A stretch of DNA of 30,190 nt from UBA3818 sp051881895 (GCA_051881895.1 JBJEQT010000165.1:1-30190); one strand, 5' to 3'. Counted from the first letter of the stretch, positions 14,522 through 22,182 are shown. The notes: generated by a model from the letters alone, not told the origin. Made by a program: numbers and translations.

Positions 14522-14524
14522 GTT

Positions 14525-14570
14525 GAGTGCCTCGACACGCAAAACGCGTAGTCGAGGCTCTTCTTTTTTG
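14525..14570 (+). terminator. Terminator of the tRNA operon
   Basis: GAG.GCCTCGAC (14525-14536, one bulged T) pairs with GTCGAGGCTC (14551-14560), followed by TTCTTTTTT. Confidence 0.88.
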
Positions 14571-14711
14571 CTGTTTTGTCTCTCGCGCCGGAAATGTCTC
14601 TTTTTAGCCTTTCGAGCGGCTGCGTCCGGATGCGATTTGTGTCCAGACTTTTTTCTTCCAAACAAACTCCTGGTTTTCTTTTGCAATCCTTTTGAACGGA
14701 GCTGATCTTGC

Positions 14712-15830
14712 TTGCCAAAAGTGCTCAAACGCTGCATCCTCTTTTTTCGCAGAGAGACCGTATTGTGCATATCGGCCCTGCTGGCGCTGATTTCCGCCTT
14801 TCTGGTCCCGCCCGGCCCGGCCTATCTTTCCTACATCGACTGGGATACTCTTGCGCTTTTGTTCAGCCTGATGGCAGTTATGGCGGGGCTTCAGCAGGCG
14901 GGCGTATTTGTCTTTTTGGGGAACCGTCTGCTGAGAAGGACCGGCACCACTCGGAGCATGCTGCTTGTGCTGGTTTTTCTGCCTTTTCTCTGCAGCATGG
15001 TCATCACAAACGACGTTTCACTGATCACCTTTGTGCCGTTCGGTATCATCGTCCTGCAGATGGCAAAACAGGAGCAGCTTTTAGTGCCCCTGGTCGTCAT
15101 GCAGACTGTTGCCGCTAATCTGGGCAGCATGCTTACCCCCATGGGAAATCCTCAAAATCTTTACCTGTACGCAAAATCCGGCATGTCATTCGGCGCATTT
15201 TGCGGACTGATGCTGCCTTATGTCCTGCTGTCCGGTCTGTGTCTGGTTCTGCTGATTCTTTTTCGGAAATCCGCAGCGCTGCCGGCAGTCTCGGTGGAAA
15301 CCGGGCTGGGCGGGGCACGGGAACTGCTTTGCTGCGCGGCTGGATTTGCGCTTTGTCTTTTGGGCCTTTTCCGTTTGGTACCTCCCCTGCTGATCGCCGC
15401 ATTGGTTTTTCTGTTTCTGCTGTTGGCCAGCCGCTCTCTGCTGGCCAAAATCGACTATTCCCTTTTGGGGACTTTCTTCTTCTTTTTTATTTTTATCGGC
15501 AACATCGGAAATATAGACGCTTTTGCAAGCTTTCTTTCGTCGGTTATCAGCGGGCGCGTCGCAGCATCGGCGATTTTAACCAGCCAACTCATCAGCAACG
15601 TGCCTGCCGCCCTTTTGCTTTCCGGGTTTACCAGTCAATGGGACGCGCTGATCATCGGCTGCAATCTGGGCGGACTCGGCACGCTGATCGCCTCTATGGC
15701 CAGCCTTATCTCTTACAAGATGGTAGCAAAATATTATCCCGGGCAGCGAAAAAAATACATTCTCCGGTTTACATGGTACAACATATGCCTGTTGGGTGTT
15801 CTGTTTTTGCTCTGCCTGTTTTTGCAATAA
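14712..15830 (+). CDS. ArsB/NhaD/SLC13-type (ion transporter superfamily) membrane protein
   Basis: The 372-residue protein is almost entirely hydrophobic with roughly ten or eleven predicted membrane helices. 'MVITNDVSLITFVPFGI' and 'GSMLTPMGNPQNLYLYAKSGMSFG' match the conserved hairpin-loop region of the ion transporter superfamily (ArsB, NhaD, citrate carriers of the PF03600 type). A second inverted-repeat-like loop appears near the end ('QLISNVPAALLLSGFTSQWDALIIGCNLGGLGTLIASMASLISYK'). The substrate could be an anion such as a dicarboxylate, or arsenite, or Na+/H+; sequence alone does not decide. The start is TTG at 14712 with GGAG 10 bases before it, which is weaker evidence than for most genes here. 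It is monocistronic, between the tRNA operon and a hairpin. Confidence 0.78.
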   Translation: MPKVLKRCILFFRRETVLCISALLALISAFLVPPGPAYLSYIDWDTLALLFSLMAVMAGLQQAGVFVFLGNRLLRRTGTTRSMLLVLVFLPFLCSMVITNDVSLITFVPFGIIVLQMAKQEQLLVPLVVMQTVAANLGSMLTPMGNPQNLYLYAKSGMSFGAFCGLMLPYVLLSGLCLVLLILFRKSAALPAVSVETGLGGARELLCCAAGFALCLLGLFRLVPPLLIAALVFLFLLLASRSLLAKIDYSLLGTFFFFFIFIGNIGNIDAFASFLSSVISGRVAASAILTSQLISNVPAALLLSGFTSQWDALIIGCNLGGLGTLIASMASLISYKMVAKYYPGQRKKYILRFTWYNICLLGVLFLLCLFLQ

Positions 15831-15841
15831 CCGGCACGAAT

Positions 15842-15870
15842 GCCGCCCGCTTTTTAACAAAGCGGGCGGC
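15842..15870 (+). terminator. GC-rich hairpin after the transporter gene
   Basis: GCCGCCCGCTT (15842-15852) pairs perfectly with AAGCGGGCGGC (15860-15870). It is very stable but followed by TGCATTT instead of a T-run, so it may be a weak terminator or a transcript-stabilising hairpin. Confidence 0.55.
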
Positions 15871-15920
15871 TGCATTTCCACCATCTGTTTTTTCCTTGCA
15901 ATGGGGCAGAAAAATAAAAG

Positions 15921-15953
15921 AACGGCCTGCCGCTTTCCGGTTGGCCGTTTTTT
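15921..15953. terminator. Bidirectional terminator between transporter and XRE gene
   Basis: AACGGCC (15921-15927) pairs with GGCCGTT (15943-15949), with TTTTTT to the right and an A/T-rich run (AAAAATAAAAG) to the left, so it can serve both converging genes. It lies flush with the stop codon of the XRE gene. Confidence 0.75.
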
Positions 15954-16173
15954 ATTCCAGAGGTTTCTTTTCCGTAATCAGTCCGGCAATGTAATCCAGC
16001 GAAACATTATAAAATTTCGCCAATGTGATCAAATGCCGCAGGGGAATTTCATTTTGCCCTTTTTCATATCGGGAGTAGACCTGCTGCGTCGTTTTCAGCA
16101 GCTGCGCAACCTGCGACTGCCGCAGGTCATGGTCTTCCCGCAAATCCCTTATGATTTCATAATACGGTTTCAT
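15952..16173 (-). CDS. Small XRE-family helix-turn-helix regulator
   Basis: A 73-residue protein that is essentially one HTH domain: 'LREDHDLRQSQVAQLLKTTQQVYSRYEKGQNEIP' holds both helices, followed by 'LITLAKFYNVSLDYIAGL'. Such stand-alone regulators bind palindromic operators as dimers and often repress themselves. The start has GGGGGAA upstream. A perfect TACACCA-N4-TGGTGTA repeat lies 73 bases before the start and is a plausible operator. It is followed in the same direction by nothing but a terminator. Its targets are unknown; it could also regulate the neighbouring XRE gene. Confidence 0.85.
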   Translation of the reverse strand: MKPYYEIIRDLREDHDLRQSQVAQLLKTTQQVYSRYEKGQNEIPLRHLITLAKFYNVSLDYIAGLITEKKPLE

Positions 16174-16238
16174 GTAAGTTCCCCCATTGGGCAGCAGCTT
16201 CTTCTGAGAGTATTCTATCTTACACTAGATATAATGTA

Positions 16239-16267
16239 TTGACATTACACCAAATATGGTGTATATT
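16239..16267 (+). promoter_or_regulatory. Rightward consensus promoter between the two XRE genes
   Basis: TTGACA (16239-16244), a 17-base spacer and TATATT (16262-16267) point to the right, where only minus-strand coding sequence lies until 16603. If active, it would make a transcript antisense to the second XRE gene. The spacer is filled by the palindrome at 16246-16263. Confidence 0.5.
16246..16263. promoter_or_regulatory. Inverted repeat, likely XRE operator
   Basis: TACACCA (16246-16252), AATA, TGGTGTA (16257-16263) form a perfect 7-bp inverted repeat with a 4-base centre, upstream of the XRE gene at 15952-16173. A related half-site, TACACTA, sits at 16221-16227. Confidence 0.6.
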
Positions 16268-16282
16268 GTTACTTATAGTGTT

Positions 16283-16603
16283 TCATTTGCAGTTTTTTAC
16301 AAAGATCTTTAAGATTGTCTCCACATCTTGCAGCTGCCGCGGCGTCAGGCCCTGCAGGATATCGCCGATGCTGTTCTCCGTTGATTTGGAGGGATCCGAA
16401 AGAAGAATATAATTGGGACTGACCTCCAGAATTTCGCAAAGAGAAAGCAACGTCTGCACCGAAAGGCCCGCGTTGCCGCACTCGATCTGGCTGAGGAACT
16501 TTTCTCCGATGTTGGCCCGGGCGGAAACATAGTCTTGCGTGTACCGTTTGGCTTTTCGCGCCGCTTTGATCCGCTGGCCAATCAATTGGATATCATACTC
16601 CAT
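16283..16603 (-). CDS. XRE-family helix-turn-helix regulator
   Basis: A 106-residue protein with an N-terminal HTH ('IGQRIKAARKAKRYTQDYVSARANIGEKFLSQIECGNAGLSVQTLLSLCEILEVSPNYIL' region, about 8-67) and a C-terminal helical tail of about 38 residues ('LTPRQLQDVETILKIFVKNCK') likely used for dimerisation. GGGGGATG precedes the ATG by a few bases. It runs in the same direction as the smaller XRE gene, 109 bases upstream of it, but the palindrome between them suggests separate control. This HTH-plus-short-tail layout is frequent among Clostridia chromosomal regulators. The regulated genes cannot be told. Confidence 0.86.
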   Translation of the reverse strand: MEYDIQLIGQRIKAARKAKRYTQDYVSARANIGEKFLSQIECGNAGLSVQTLLSLCEILEVSPNYILLSDPSKSTENSIGDILQGLTPRQLQDVETILKIFVKNCK

Positions 16604-16682
16604 AAATCATCCCCCTATTTATAGAGTAATGATTTGAATTGGAAAAATAACTATATAAAAACTGGAAAGTATTTCTTATAGA

Positions 16683-16711
16683 TTGATTTTTAGACAGGTT
16701 CTCATTATAAT
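16683..16711 (+). promoter_or_regulatory. Promoter of the 74-residue orphan gene
   Basis: TTGATT (16683-16688), a 17-base spacer and TATAAT (16706-16711) lie 48 bases before the ATG at 16760. Confidence 0.7.
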
Positions 16712-16759
16712 GAAAGGTAGATAAGTTTTTCGTTGATTCTGTCTGTTATGTGAGGTACT

Positions 16760-16984
16760 ATGGACATCTACAGTTACTTTGCCAAAAAACTAAACTGTTA
16801 TGAATCAGATCTTCGCGCCGACCCGGAACTGCTCTGGGAAGAGTCTGTCATTCGGGATATTCCGGATGACCAGTTTTCGCTGGAAACTTGGAACCATTTT
16901 TTATCTTATATTTTTTCTTCGCCGCTTGATTTTTCCAGCATCGATCAGGCAAAGGAATTCCTGATAAAAAACAAAGCGCAGTAG
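16760..16984 (+). CDS. Small hypothetical protein, 74 residues
   Basis: I do not recognise this protein. It is acidic and rich in aromatic residues (MDIYSYFAKKL, ELLWEESVIRDIPDD, LETWNHFLSYIF), has no signal peptide, membrane helix or cysteine motif (one Cys only), and looks like a compact helical domain. It is credible as a gene because it has its own promoter with a consensus -10, a GAGG ribosome binding site just before the ATG, and a good terminator 22 bases after the stop. It is divergent from the XRE regulator at 16283-16603, which may control it; that is inference from position only. Confidence 0.7.
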   Translation: MDIYSYFAKKLNCYESDLRADPELLWEESVIRDIPDDQFSLETWNHFLSYIFSSPLDFSSIDQAKEFLIKNKAQ

Positions 16985-17006
16985 CATGCGCGTTATCATT
17001 GTTTTC

Positions 17007-17032
17007 AAGCTGCTTTCGGGCAGCTTTTTTTA
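17007..17032 (+). terminator. Terminator of the 74-residue orphan gene
   Basis: AAGCTGC (17007-17013) pairs with GCAGCTT (17020-17026) around a six-base loop, followed by a T-run. Confidence 0.85.
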
Positions 17033-17217
17033 TTCCTTTTTGCCGCATCCTTTCCTTTTTTGTCAAAACAGGCTATACTATTTTTGTCAGGAATGATCCC
17101 GATCGCCTTTTGACAAGAAAAAGAAAAATTTTCCTGCCCATACTTGCAGCATTCCTGCGCATACTAATGGCGAAATCCAATTTTTGATTTCACAATAACA
17201 TTCACGGAGGTTCCATC

Positions 17218-18171
17218 ATGAAAGCAAAGAAAACACTTGCCCTGTCGCTGGCGTTGGCCATGCTTTTGGCTTTGAGCGGCTGCACCTCCGGCGGAAAATC
17301 TTCTTCCGGCCATTCCAGCACCGCTTCTTCCTCTTCGTCGAAGGCCAGCTCTTCTTCCGCCGCATCTTCCTTTGCCGGCGAAAGCAGCAGCATCCTCAGC
17401 GATTTGGAAAGCCGCCTGGAAAGCGGATTGGAAAGTATGGATGAGTCCGCTTCCCCGACCATGAGCACCGATTTTGCCGAAATCGGTGCTTTGAGCGGAG
17501 AAGCGTTGGGATGGGGTCCCGGCGGCCCGGTAGACAGTGAAAACCGGTCCCAGGGGGCAATCGCTTATCAGGAAAAATACGGGAAATACGACGCTTATTT
17601 CATCGCTCCTTCCTCGGAAAAAATTTACCTGACTTTTGACGAGGGATACGAAAACGGCTATACCGCCGACATTCTGGATACGCTGAAAGAAAAAGGGGTC
17701 CACGCCGTATTTTTTGTCACGCTCCCTTACGCCAAGGAGCAGCCGGAGCTGATACAGCGCATGATTGAGGAAGGACACACGGTCGGCAATCACAGCAACA
17801 AGCACATCACCTATCCATCCCTTTCTTTGGAAGAAGCAAAAGAGGATTTAATGAGCTTACACCAGTATATGCTGGATACTTATCAATATAAAATGACCGT
17901 ATTCCGCTTTCCCGAGGGGAATTTTTCCGAGCAGACGCTGGCGATGGTGCAAAGCTGCGGCTACAAGTCTCTGTTCTGGAGTTTCGCCTACAAGGACTGG
18001 TATGTCGACCAGCAGCCCGACCCGTCCGACGCACTGTCTTCCATGCTGAATAAAGCGCATCCCGGCGCGATTTATCTGCTGCACGCCGTTTCTTCCACCA
18101 ACGCGCAGGTGCTGGGCGATTTTATCGACGGAATGCGGGAAAAAGGATATGTTTTTTCCGATTTTGCGTGA
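17218..18171 (+). CDS. PdaA-like polysaccharide deacetylase lipoprotein
   Basis: Predicted to remove N-acetyl groups from a peptidoglycan-type glycan outside the membrane. The 317-residue protein has a lipoprotein signal (Cys22 after LALSG), a Ser/Ala-rich linker (about 25-75) and a NodB-type catalytic domain. Visible motifs are TFDEGYENGYT (139-149), HTVGNHSNKH (187-196, metal ligands His192 and His196), FRFPEGNFSE and YLLHAVS. 'FDxGYENG' and 'SNKH' resemble the delta-lactam deacetylase PdaA of spore cortex more than general chitin deacetylases. In PdaA the third motif usually reads RPPRG, while here it reads RFPEG. The gene seems monocistronic, starting 8 bases after GGAGG. A role in spore cortex or wall modification is likely but not proven. 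Confidence 0.86.
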   Translation: MKAKKTLALSLALAMLLALSGCTSGGKSSSGHSSTASSSSSKASSSSAASSFAGESSSILSDLESRLESGLESMDESASPTMSTDFAEIGALSGEALGWGPGGPVDSENRSQGAIAYQEKYGKYDAYFIAPSSEKIYLTFDEGYENGYTADILDTLKEKGVHAVFFVTLPYAKEQPELIQRMIEEGHTVGNHSNKHITYPSLSLEEAKEDLMSLHQYMLDTYQYKMTVFRFPEGNFSEQTLAMVQSCGYKSLFWSFAYKDWYVDQQPDPSDALSSMLNKAHPGAIYLLHAVSSTNAQVLGDFIDGMREKGYVFSDFA

Positions 18172-18206
18172 TACGGATTTTTGTTTGGTTTTTGGCATAG
18201 GTATGT

Positions 18207-18234
18207 AACAAACCCTGCGCAGGCGGGGTTTGTT
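18207..18234 (+). terminator. Hairpin after the deacetylase gene
   Basis: AACAAACCCTGC (18207-18218) pairs with GCGGGGTTTGTT (18223-18234) with one G-U pair. No T-run follows, so termination is uncertain and readthrough into the next small gene is possible. Confidence 0.5.
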
Positions 18235-18272
18235 GTGTAGGTGTCATAAATCTTGATGAAGGAGTTTTACAT

Positions 18273-18587
18273 ATGAACTGGATGAATTGGGCCTGGATCG
18301 CCGGCGGTTTGTTGGGCAGCCTGGCTGTCGGGATGCTGATTGGACGGATCGTTGCAGGAATCAAATACCCCAACCCGGATAAGCCGCATATCTTCACACC
18401 GAAGCAGTCTGCGATTATTTTGGTGAGCGTGCTCGCCGCGGTTGCTTTGATCGTGTTCGCTGTGCTGTATCAGCCCAAACCGAAAGTCAGCGATGCTGAC
18501 CTGCCCTACGACGGCGAAATGGTTGATTCGATCGACGGCCTGCCTGAGGACGGAACAGATGCGGCAGTCGATGTGCCGAAGGCATAA
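18273..18587 (+). CDS. Small two-helix membrane protein, hypothetical
   Basis: A 104-residue protein I cannot assign to a family. It has two predicted membrane helices (about 7-29 and 46-66) separated by a Pro-rich cytoplasmic or external loop (KYPNPDKPHIFTPKQ), then an acidic C-terminal tail (DADLPYDGEMVDSIDGLPEDG). AAGGAG lies eight to thirteen bases before the ATG. It follows the PdaA-like gene by about 100 bases in the same direction with only an imperfect terminator between, so the two may be partly co-transcribed. Confidence 0.7.
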   Translation: MNWMNWAWIAGGLLGSLAVGMLIGRIVAGIKYPNPDKPHIFTPKQSAIILVSVLAAVALIVFAVLYQPKPKVSDADLPYDGEMVDSIDGLPEDGTDAAVDVPKA

Positions 18588-18654
18588 AGCTGCGGCGCGG
18601 CAAAGCATGGCTCTGCTGACTGCGCAGCAGCTCTTTTGCCTGCGAAAAGGCGGC

Positions 18655-18684
18655 TTGACAGTGAAAGTTTTCCCGCTATATACT
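18655..18684 (+). promoter_or_regulatory. Promoter of the PsbP/DcrB-like lipoprotein gene
   Basis: TTGACA (18655-18660), an 18-base spacer and TATACT (18679-18684) precede the lipoprotein start at 18743. Confidence 0.7.
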
Positions 18685-18742
18685 ATTTGTACATCACCGC
18701 GTGTTGTCATTTTTGAGATGCGTGAAAGGAAGGAAGCTTTCT

Positions 18743-19315
18743 ATGAAAAAACAACTTTCCCTGCTGCTTGCCGCAGGATTCATCCTCACTTTGCTGTTGA
18801 GCGGCTGCGGTTCCAGCCCGGTTGTGGTCGATAAGCCGGAATGGGATACGGTTGCCGACAGTTCCAACGGTTTTTCCTATGAGGTTCCGGCAGACTGGAC
18901 GATCACGGAAGACGTTACCGGACAAGGATGTGTTATCTATGTTCCTGAAGACGCGGACCTCACCTCCGGCTCTTCCAACGTGAACATTCTGGTCCAAAGC
19001 ACCGGCCAAAAAGCGGCCAGTGCCAAAGAGATGAAAGCAGCGTTTGAGTCTGATTTGGAAGCGCAGCTTCTCGCCAATGGATTTGAAAAAGTTGAAAATC
19101 TGAAAATAGATGAGCTGGAAGCCCCCATCGGGACCGTATCGGTTGTTTCTTACGACATTTATCTTGGCGGCATGAAATTTTCCCAGACGCAGTTTTACCC
19201 GCTGATCGATGACTACGTTGTCGTTGTCACCGCTACCGATATCGGCATTTCCACAACTCCTTCTGTGGAAGAGGTCGCGGAATATGTCGCTCTTACTCTG
19301 AAAAAAGAGGGATAA
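18743..19315 (+). CDS. Small lipoprotein, possible PsbP/DcrB-like fold
   Basis: A 190-residue predicted lipoprotein (signal MKKQLSLLLAAGFIL, lipobox LLSGC). The mature part starts with 'SNGFSYEVPADWTITED' and continues 'VIYVPEDADLTSGSSNVNILVQS', a pattern found in PsbP/DcrB-like (DUF1795-type) domains, in which 'GFSIEVPADW' opens the sheet. The function of these small extracytoplasmic domains in Firmicutes is unknown. The frame is open to 18701, but ATG at 18743 has AAGGAAGGAAG upstream and gives a proper signal peptide. It is flanked by its own promoter and a bidirectional terminator, so it is a single-gene unit. The fold call is tentative. Confidence 0.75.
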   Translation: MKKQLSLLLAAGFILTLLLSGCGSSPVVVDKPEWDTVADSSNGFSYEVPADWTITEDVTGQGCVIYVPEDADLTSGSSNVNILVQSTGQKAASAKEMKAAFESDLEAQLLANGFEKVENLKIDELEAPIGTVSVVSYDIYLGGMKFSQTQFYPLIDDYVVVVTATDIGISTTPSVEEVAEYVALTLKKEG

Positions 19316-19351
19316 TTCTGCCGCCTTTGGCAAAGCACACAATAGATAGCA

Positions 19352-19393
19352 AAAAACACTGTATGCTGGATTATCCGGGCATACAGTGTTTTT
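19352..19393. terminator. Bidirectional terminator
   Basis: AAAAACACTGTATGC (19352-19366) pairs perfectly with GCATACAGTGTTTTT (19379-19393) around a 12-base loop. It separates two convergent lipoprotein genes. Confidence 0.9.
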
Positions 19394-19458
19394 CTTTGCC
19401 TTGTTCATTTGTTTAAAAGGAACGAGCTTTGCCGGCAGGACCGACCCTAACCCATTCT

Positions 19459-20016
19459 TTAGAAGGTGAAGTATTCGTCCAGAATCTTCTGCATGCTGTC
19501 GTAATCATTGCAGATTACCAAAATCGCGTAATCGCCGGAGGTCAAAACCAATGCGTTTTTGGTGTTCACATCGTTGTTATTGACCGGGTAGAATTCAAAC
19601 TCCGAAATACGGGCTTGCTTTCTTTCTTCCAGCGTAGCTTTTACGTCTTCTACTTTTCCCTCTTTCGCCTGCACAACCAAAACGTCGAACGCATGCACAT
19701 TGATCATCGACGTTTCGCCCATGTACGTTTCCACATTTTCCATATCGACCATATACAGGTCTTTCAGCATATCGTCGTCAATGGGGGTCCGGCTCATTTC
19801 ACCATACAGTTCGTCGACCGCTGCAAAAAATCCCTCTACCGTTTTGCCTTCTTTCATTCCGGCCACAACGGTTTCAGACTCCGCGGCGCTGGATTCTGCC
19901 GAAGAACTTGCAGCAGATTCCTCCTGGGAGGCCACAGACGAAGAATTGTTGCTGCCGCATCCCGACAACGACGCGACCATCAGAGCCGCAAGAACAAACG
20001 CAAATATTTTTTTCAT
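19459..20016 (-). CDS. DUF4358-family lipoprotein
   Basis: A 185-residue predicted lipoprotein (MKKIFAFVLAALMV, lipobox LSGC) with a Ser/Ala/Glu-rich linker (about 22-50). The mature domain contains 'LKDLYMVDMENVETYMGETSMINVHAFDVLVVQAKEGKVEDVKATLEERKQAR' and 'SGDYAILVICND', the pattern I associate with DUF4358 lipoproteins of Clostridia. Their role is not established; they often sit near transport or wall genes. AAGGAGAT precedes the ATG. The MATE gene starts 83 bases upstream in the same direction with no clear terminator between, so readthrough from the MATE promoter at 21530-21558 could supply expression. Confidence 0.8.
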   Translation of the reverse strand: MKKIFAFVLAALMVASLSGCGSNNSSSVASQEESAASSSAESSAAESETVVAGMKEGKTVEGFFAAVDELYGEMSRTPIDDDMLKDLYMVDMENVETYMGETSMINVHAFDVLVVQAKEGKVEDVKATLEERKQARISEFEFYPVNNNDVNTKNALVLTSGDYAILVICNDYDSMQKILDEYFTF

Positions 20017-20099
20017 TTTTTATCTCCTTTGTTTTAGAGTCTGCCTTATAAGTGGACCCTTTTGCAGAAATTCATGCAGCAAAATAAAAAGTTAACAAA

Positions 20100-21488
20100 T
20101 TATTCACATTCTGCAGGCAAATCCTCTTCCCGCCTTTTGGAAACGACCGCTTTCTTTTTCCATCGGCCGCCGAAATAATAGACAATCGCCATCGTCATGC
20201 CGATAACCCAGCCGCCGCCATAGCTGAAGAAGATGTACTCTTTTCCAAAGAAATAGGCCAGCAGGTACGCCATCGGCAATCGGATCAGCCACAAAGACAA
20301 AAGGCTGGTGATCATGGGGAACACCATATCCCCTGCGCCGCGCAGCACCGACAGGAAAGTATTCATCACCGCAAACAGCAAATAGCAATACATGACCGGG
20401 CGCAGATAGATCATGCCGGCTTCCACAACAGCTGCTTCTCTGCTGAACAGGTGCATCATATTCGTCCCACATCCAAGGACCAGCGCCATTGCGCCGATGC
20501 CGCACAAAATGCTCATCACCATCGTAGCGCGCAGCCCTTCCTTGACCCGGTGCATTTTTCCCGCGCCGATGTTTTGTCCCACATAAGTTGTCAGAGCCAT
20601 ACCAAAACTCTGCGCTGGGAAAAAGGCAAACATGTCGATTTTATTCGCCCCGTTAAATCCGGCCATAAAGTCAGAACCGTAGCTGTTTACCAGGCTTTGC
20701 AGCGCCAGTGTCCCCACTGAAAAAAGCATCTGCTGCAGGCCTGCGGGCAGGCCCAGGCGGATAATCTTTCCAAACAATTCCCGGTCAAAGAAAAACTTCA
20801 GCGGATTTACATGGATGTAGGTATATTTGCGGTTAACCAGCAAAATGCCAACGCTCCAGGAAACCGCCTGCGAAAAAATTGTCGCGACGGCGACGCCTAC
20901 AACACCCCATTGAAACACAATCACAAACAGCAAATCCAGCAGTATATTCAACCCGCAGGTAATCGTCAGCAAAAGCAGCGGTGTTTTGCTGTCCCCCAGC
21001 GACTGCATGATAGCGCTGTTCAGATTATATCCCAGGCCAAAAATCGTCCCGGCAAAAATAATCGCCATATACAGCCGCGCGTCAGGCAGCGTATCATCCG
21101 GCGTATTGATCAGCCGAAGCAGCGGCCCGGACAGCAGGATTCCGACAACCGATATCGGAATCGCTCCAACGATACCGAATGTATAAATAGTGTCCACCGT
21201 TTCCGAAACTTTTTTCAAATCGCCGGCTCCGTAATACTGGGAAATAATCACAGTCGCGCCGCCGCCGATTCCCATGAACAGAGCTACCATCATATAGATG
21301 ATCGGGAACCCCGTTCCCACCGCAGCCAGTGCGGTTGTTCCAACATAGTTGCCGACAACGATGCTGTCCGCCATATTATACATCTGCTGCAGCACATTCC
21401 CCAGCAGCAGAGGAATGGAGAAGGACAAAATCAACCGGGCCGGATTGCCTACAGTCATATCTCCTCTTGCCGTTTTCCTCTCGTTCAT
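20100..21488 (-). CDS. MATE-family multidrug/sodium antiporter
   Basis: The 462-residue protein has twelve predicted membrane helices in two related six-helix halves. The start of each half shows the family pattern ('LILSFSIPLLLGNVLQQMYNMADSIVVGNYVG' and 'IIRLGLPAGLQQMLFSVGTLALQSLVNSYG'), and 'GGGATVIISQYYGAGD' and 'GQNIGAGKMHRVKEGLR' are the matching cytoplasmic loops. Such transporters export cationic drugs or metabolites in exchange for Na+ or H+, and the substrate cannot be inferred. AAGGAGG precedes the ATG. A DUF4358 lipoprotein lies just downstream, which is the only hint of a partner. Confidence 0.93.
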   Translation of the reverse strand: MNERKTARGDMTVGNPARLILSFSIPLLLGNVLQQMYNMADSIVVGNYVGTTALAAVGTGFPIIYMMVALFMGIGGGATVIISQYYGAGDLKKVSETVDTIYTFGIVGAIPISVVGILLSGPLLRLINTPDDTLPDARLYMAIIFAGTIFGLGYNLNSAIMQSLGDSKTPLLLLTITCGLNILLDLLFVIVFQWGVVGVAVATIFSQAVSWSVGILLVNRKYTYIHVNPLKFFFDRELFGKIIRLGLPAGLQQMLFSVGTLALQSLVNSYGSDFMAGFNGANKIDMFAFFPAQSFGMALTTYVGQNIGAGKMHRVKEGLRATMVMSILCGIGAMALVLGCGTNMMHLFSREAAVVEAGMIYLRPVMYCYLLFAVMNTFLSVLRGAGDMVFPMITSLLSLWLIRLPMAYLLAYFFGKEYIFFSYGGGWVIGMTMAIVYYFGGRWKKKAVVSKRREEDLPAECE

Positions 21489-21529
21489 ACGGTGCCTCCT
21501 TTTTATAACGTCATAAGATGTTTATCGCT

Positions 21530-21558
21530 ATTATATGCCTTTTCCCTCTCGTTTGCAA
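21530..21558 (-). promoter_or_regulatory. Promoter of the MATE gene
   Basis: On the minus strand TTGCAA (21558-21553), a 17-base spacer and TATAAT (21535-21530) lie 41 bases before the start. Confidence 0.7.
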
Positions 21559-21620
21559 TAGGCCCTTTGTATATTCTTTTCCAGCCTGTCCAAACTAGGA
21601 AAAAAGAAAGGAGCTTTTCC

Positions 21621-22160
21621 ATGAAATTAGAGGGAACCAAAACAAAAGCGAACCTGATCGCCGCCTTTGCCGGGGAAAGCCAAGCCGCGGTAAAATATCA
21701 GCTGTACGCCCAAAAGGCTCGTCAGGATGGTTATGAGGAAATGGCGCAGATTTTTGAAACCACCGCCCGAAACGAAAGAGCTCACGCGCAGCAATGGTAT
21801 GAATATCTCCACGGCGGTCAAATGGCTGATACCAAAGAAAATTTAAAACTTGCCGCGACCGGTGAGCACTACGAATGGAGCGATATGTACCCGTCCTTTG
21901 CAAAAGACGCAGAAGCCGAGGGGTTTACAGAAATCGCTCAAAAAATGGAACGAATCGCTTCGATTGAGAAGGATCACGAAAAACGCTACCGCCTGCTGGA
22001 ACAAAATATTCAAGAGGGAACCGTGTTCCGCAAAAGCGGCAAAGTCGTCTGGATCTGCCGCAACTGCGGCTATCTTTACGAGGGAGAAGCCGCGCCGATG
22101 GTCTGCCCCGTCTGCAAATATAAACAATCTTTCTTTGAAGTAAAAAAGCCGGACTGCTAG
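21621..22160 (+). CDS. Rubrerythrin
   Basis: Reduces hydrogen peroxide in the cytoplasm of anaerobes, using electrons passed through a rubredoxin-type iron site. The 179-residue protein has a ferritin-like four-helix di-iron domain with ligands Glu19, Glu52 and His55 (NERAH), acidic residues around 85-100 and the EKDH motif (117-120), then a rubredoxin domain with CxxC pairs Cys146/149 (CRNC) and Cys162/165 (CPVC). The open frame runs far upstream, but ATG at 21621 with AAAGGAG eight bases before it gives the standard family length. It diverges from the MATE gene. A PerR-type operator was looked for in the 132-bp gap but no clear one was seen. Confidence 0.96.
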   Translation: MKLEGTKTKANLIAAFAGESQAAVKYQLYAQKARQDGYEEMAQIFETTARNERAHAQQWYEYLHGGQMADTKENLKLAATGEHYEWSDMYPSFAKDAEAEGFTEIAQKMERIASIEKDHEKRYRLLEQNIQEGTVFRKSGKVVWICRNCGYLYEGEAAPMVCPVCKYKQSFFEVKKPDC

Positions 22161-22174
22161 TCTGGCTTTTTTGT
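22143..22174 (+). terminator. Terminator overlapping the rubrerythrin stop
   Basis: AAAAAGCCGGAC (22143-22154) pairs with GTCTGGCTTTTTT (22160-22172) with one G-U pair; the stem begins inside the last codons of the gene. Confidence 0.88.
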
Positions 22175-22182
22175 TTGAAAAC

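Noticed and set aside
18611..18638. Short CTGCTG/CAGCAG hairpin with TTTT after the 104-residue gene
   Set aside because: The stem is only 6 bp and the T-run is short; too weak to list as a terminator.
20811..21620. Upstream extension of the rubrerythrin frame to a 449-residue ORF
   Set aside because: The extension runs antisense through the MATE gene; rubrerythrin has a proper ribosome binding site and normal length from 21621.
21489..21620. Possible PerR box or promoter before rubrerythrin
   Set aside because: No credible operator palindrome or well-spaced -35/-10 pair on the plus strand could be found.
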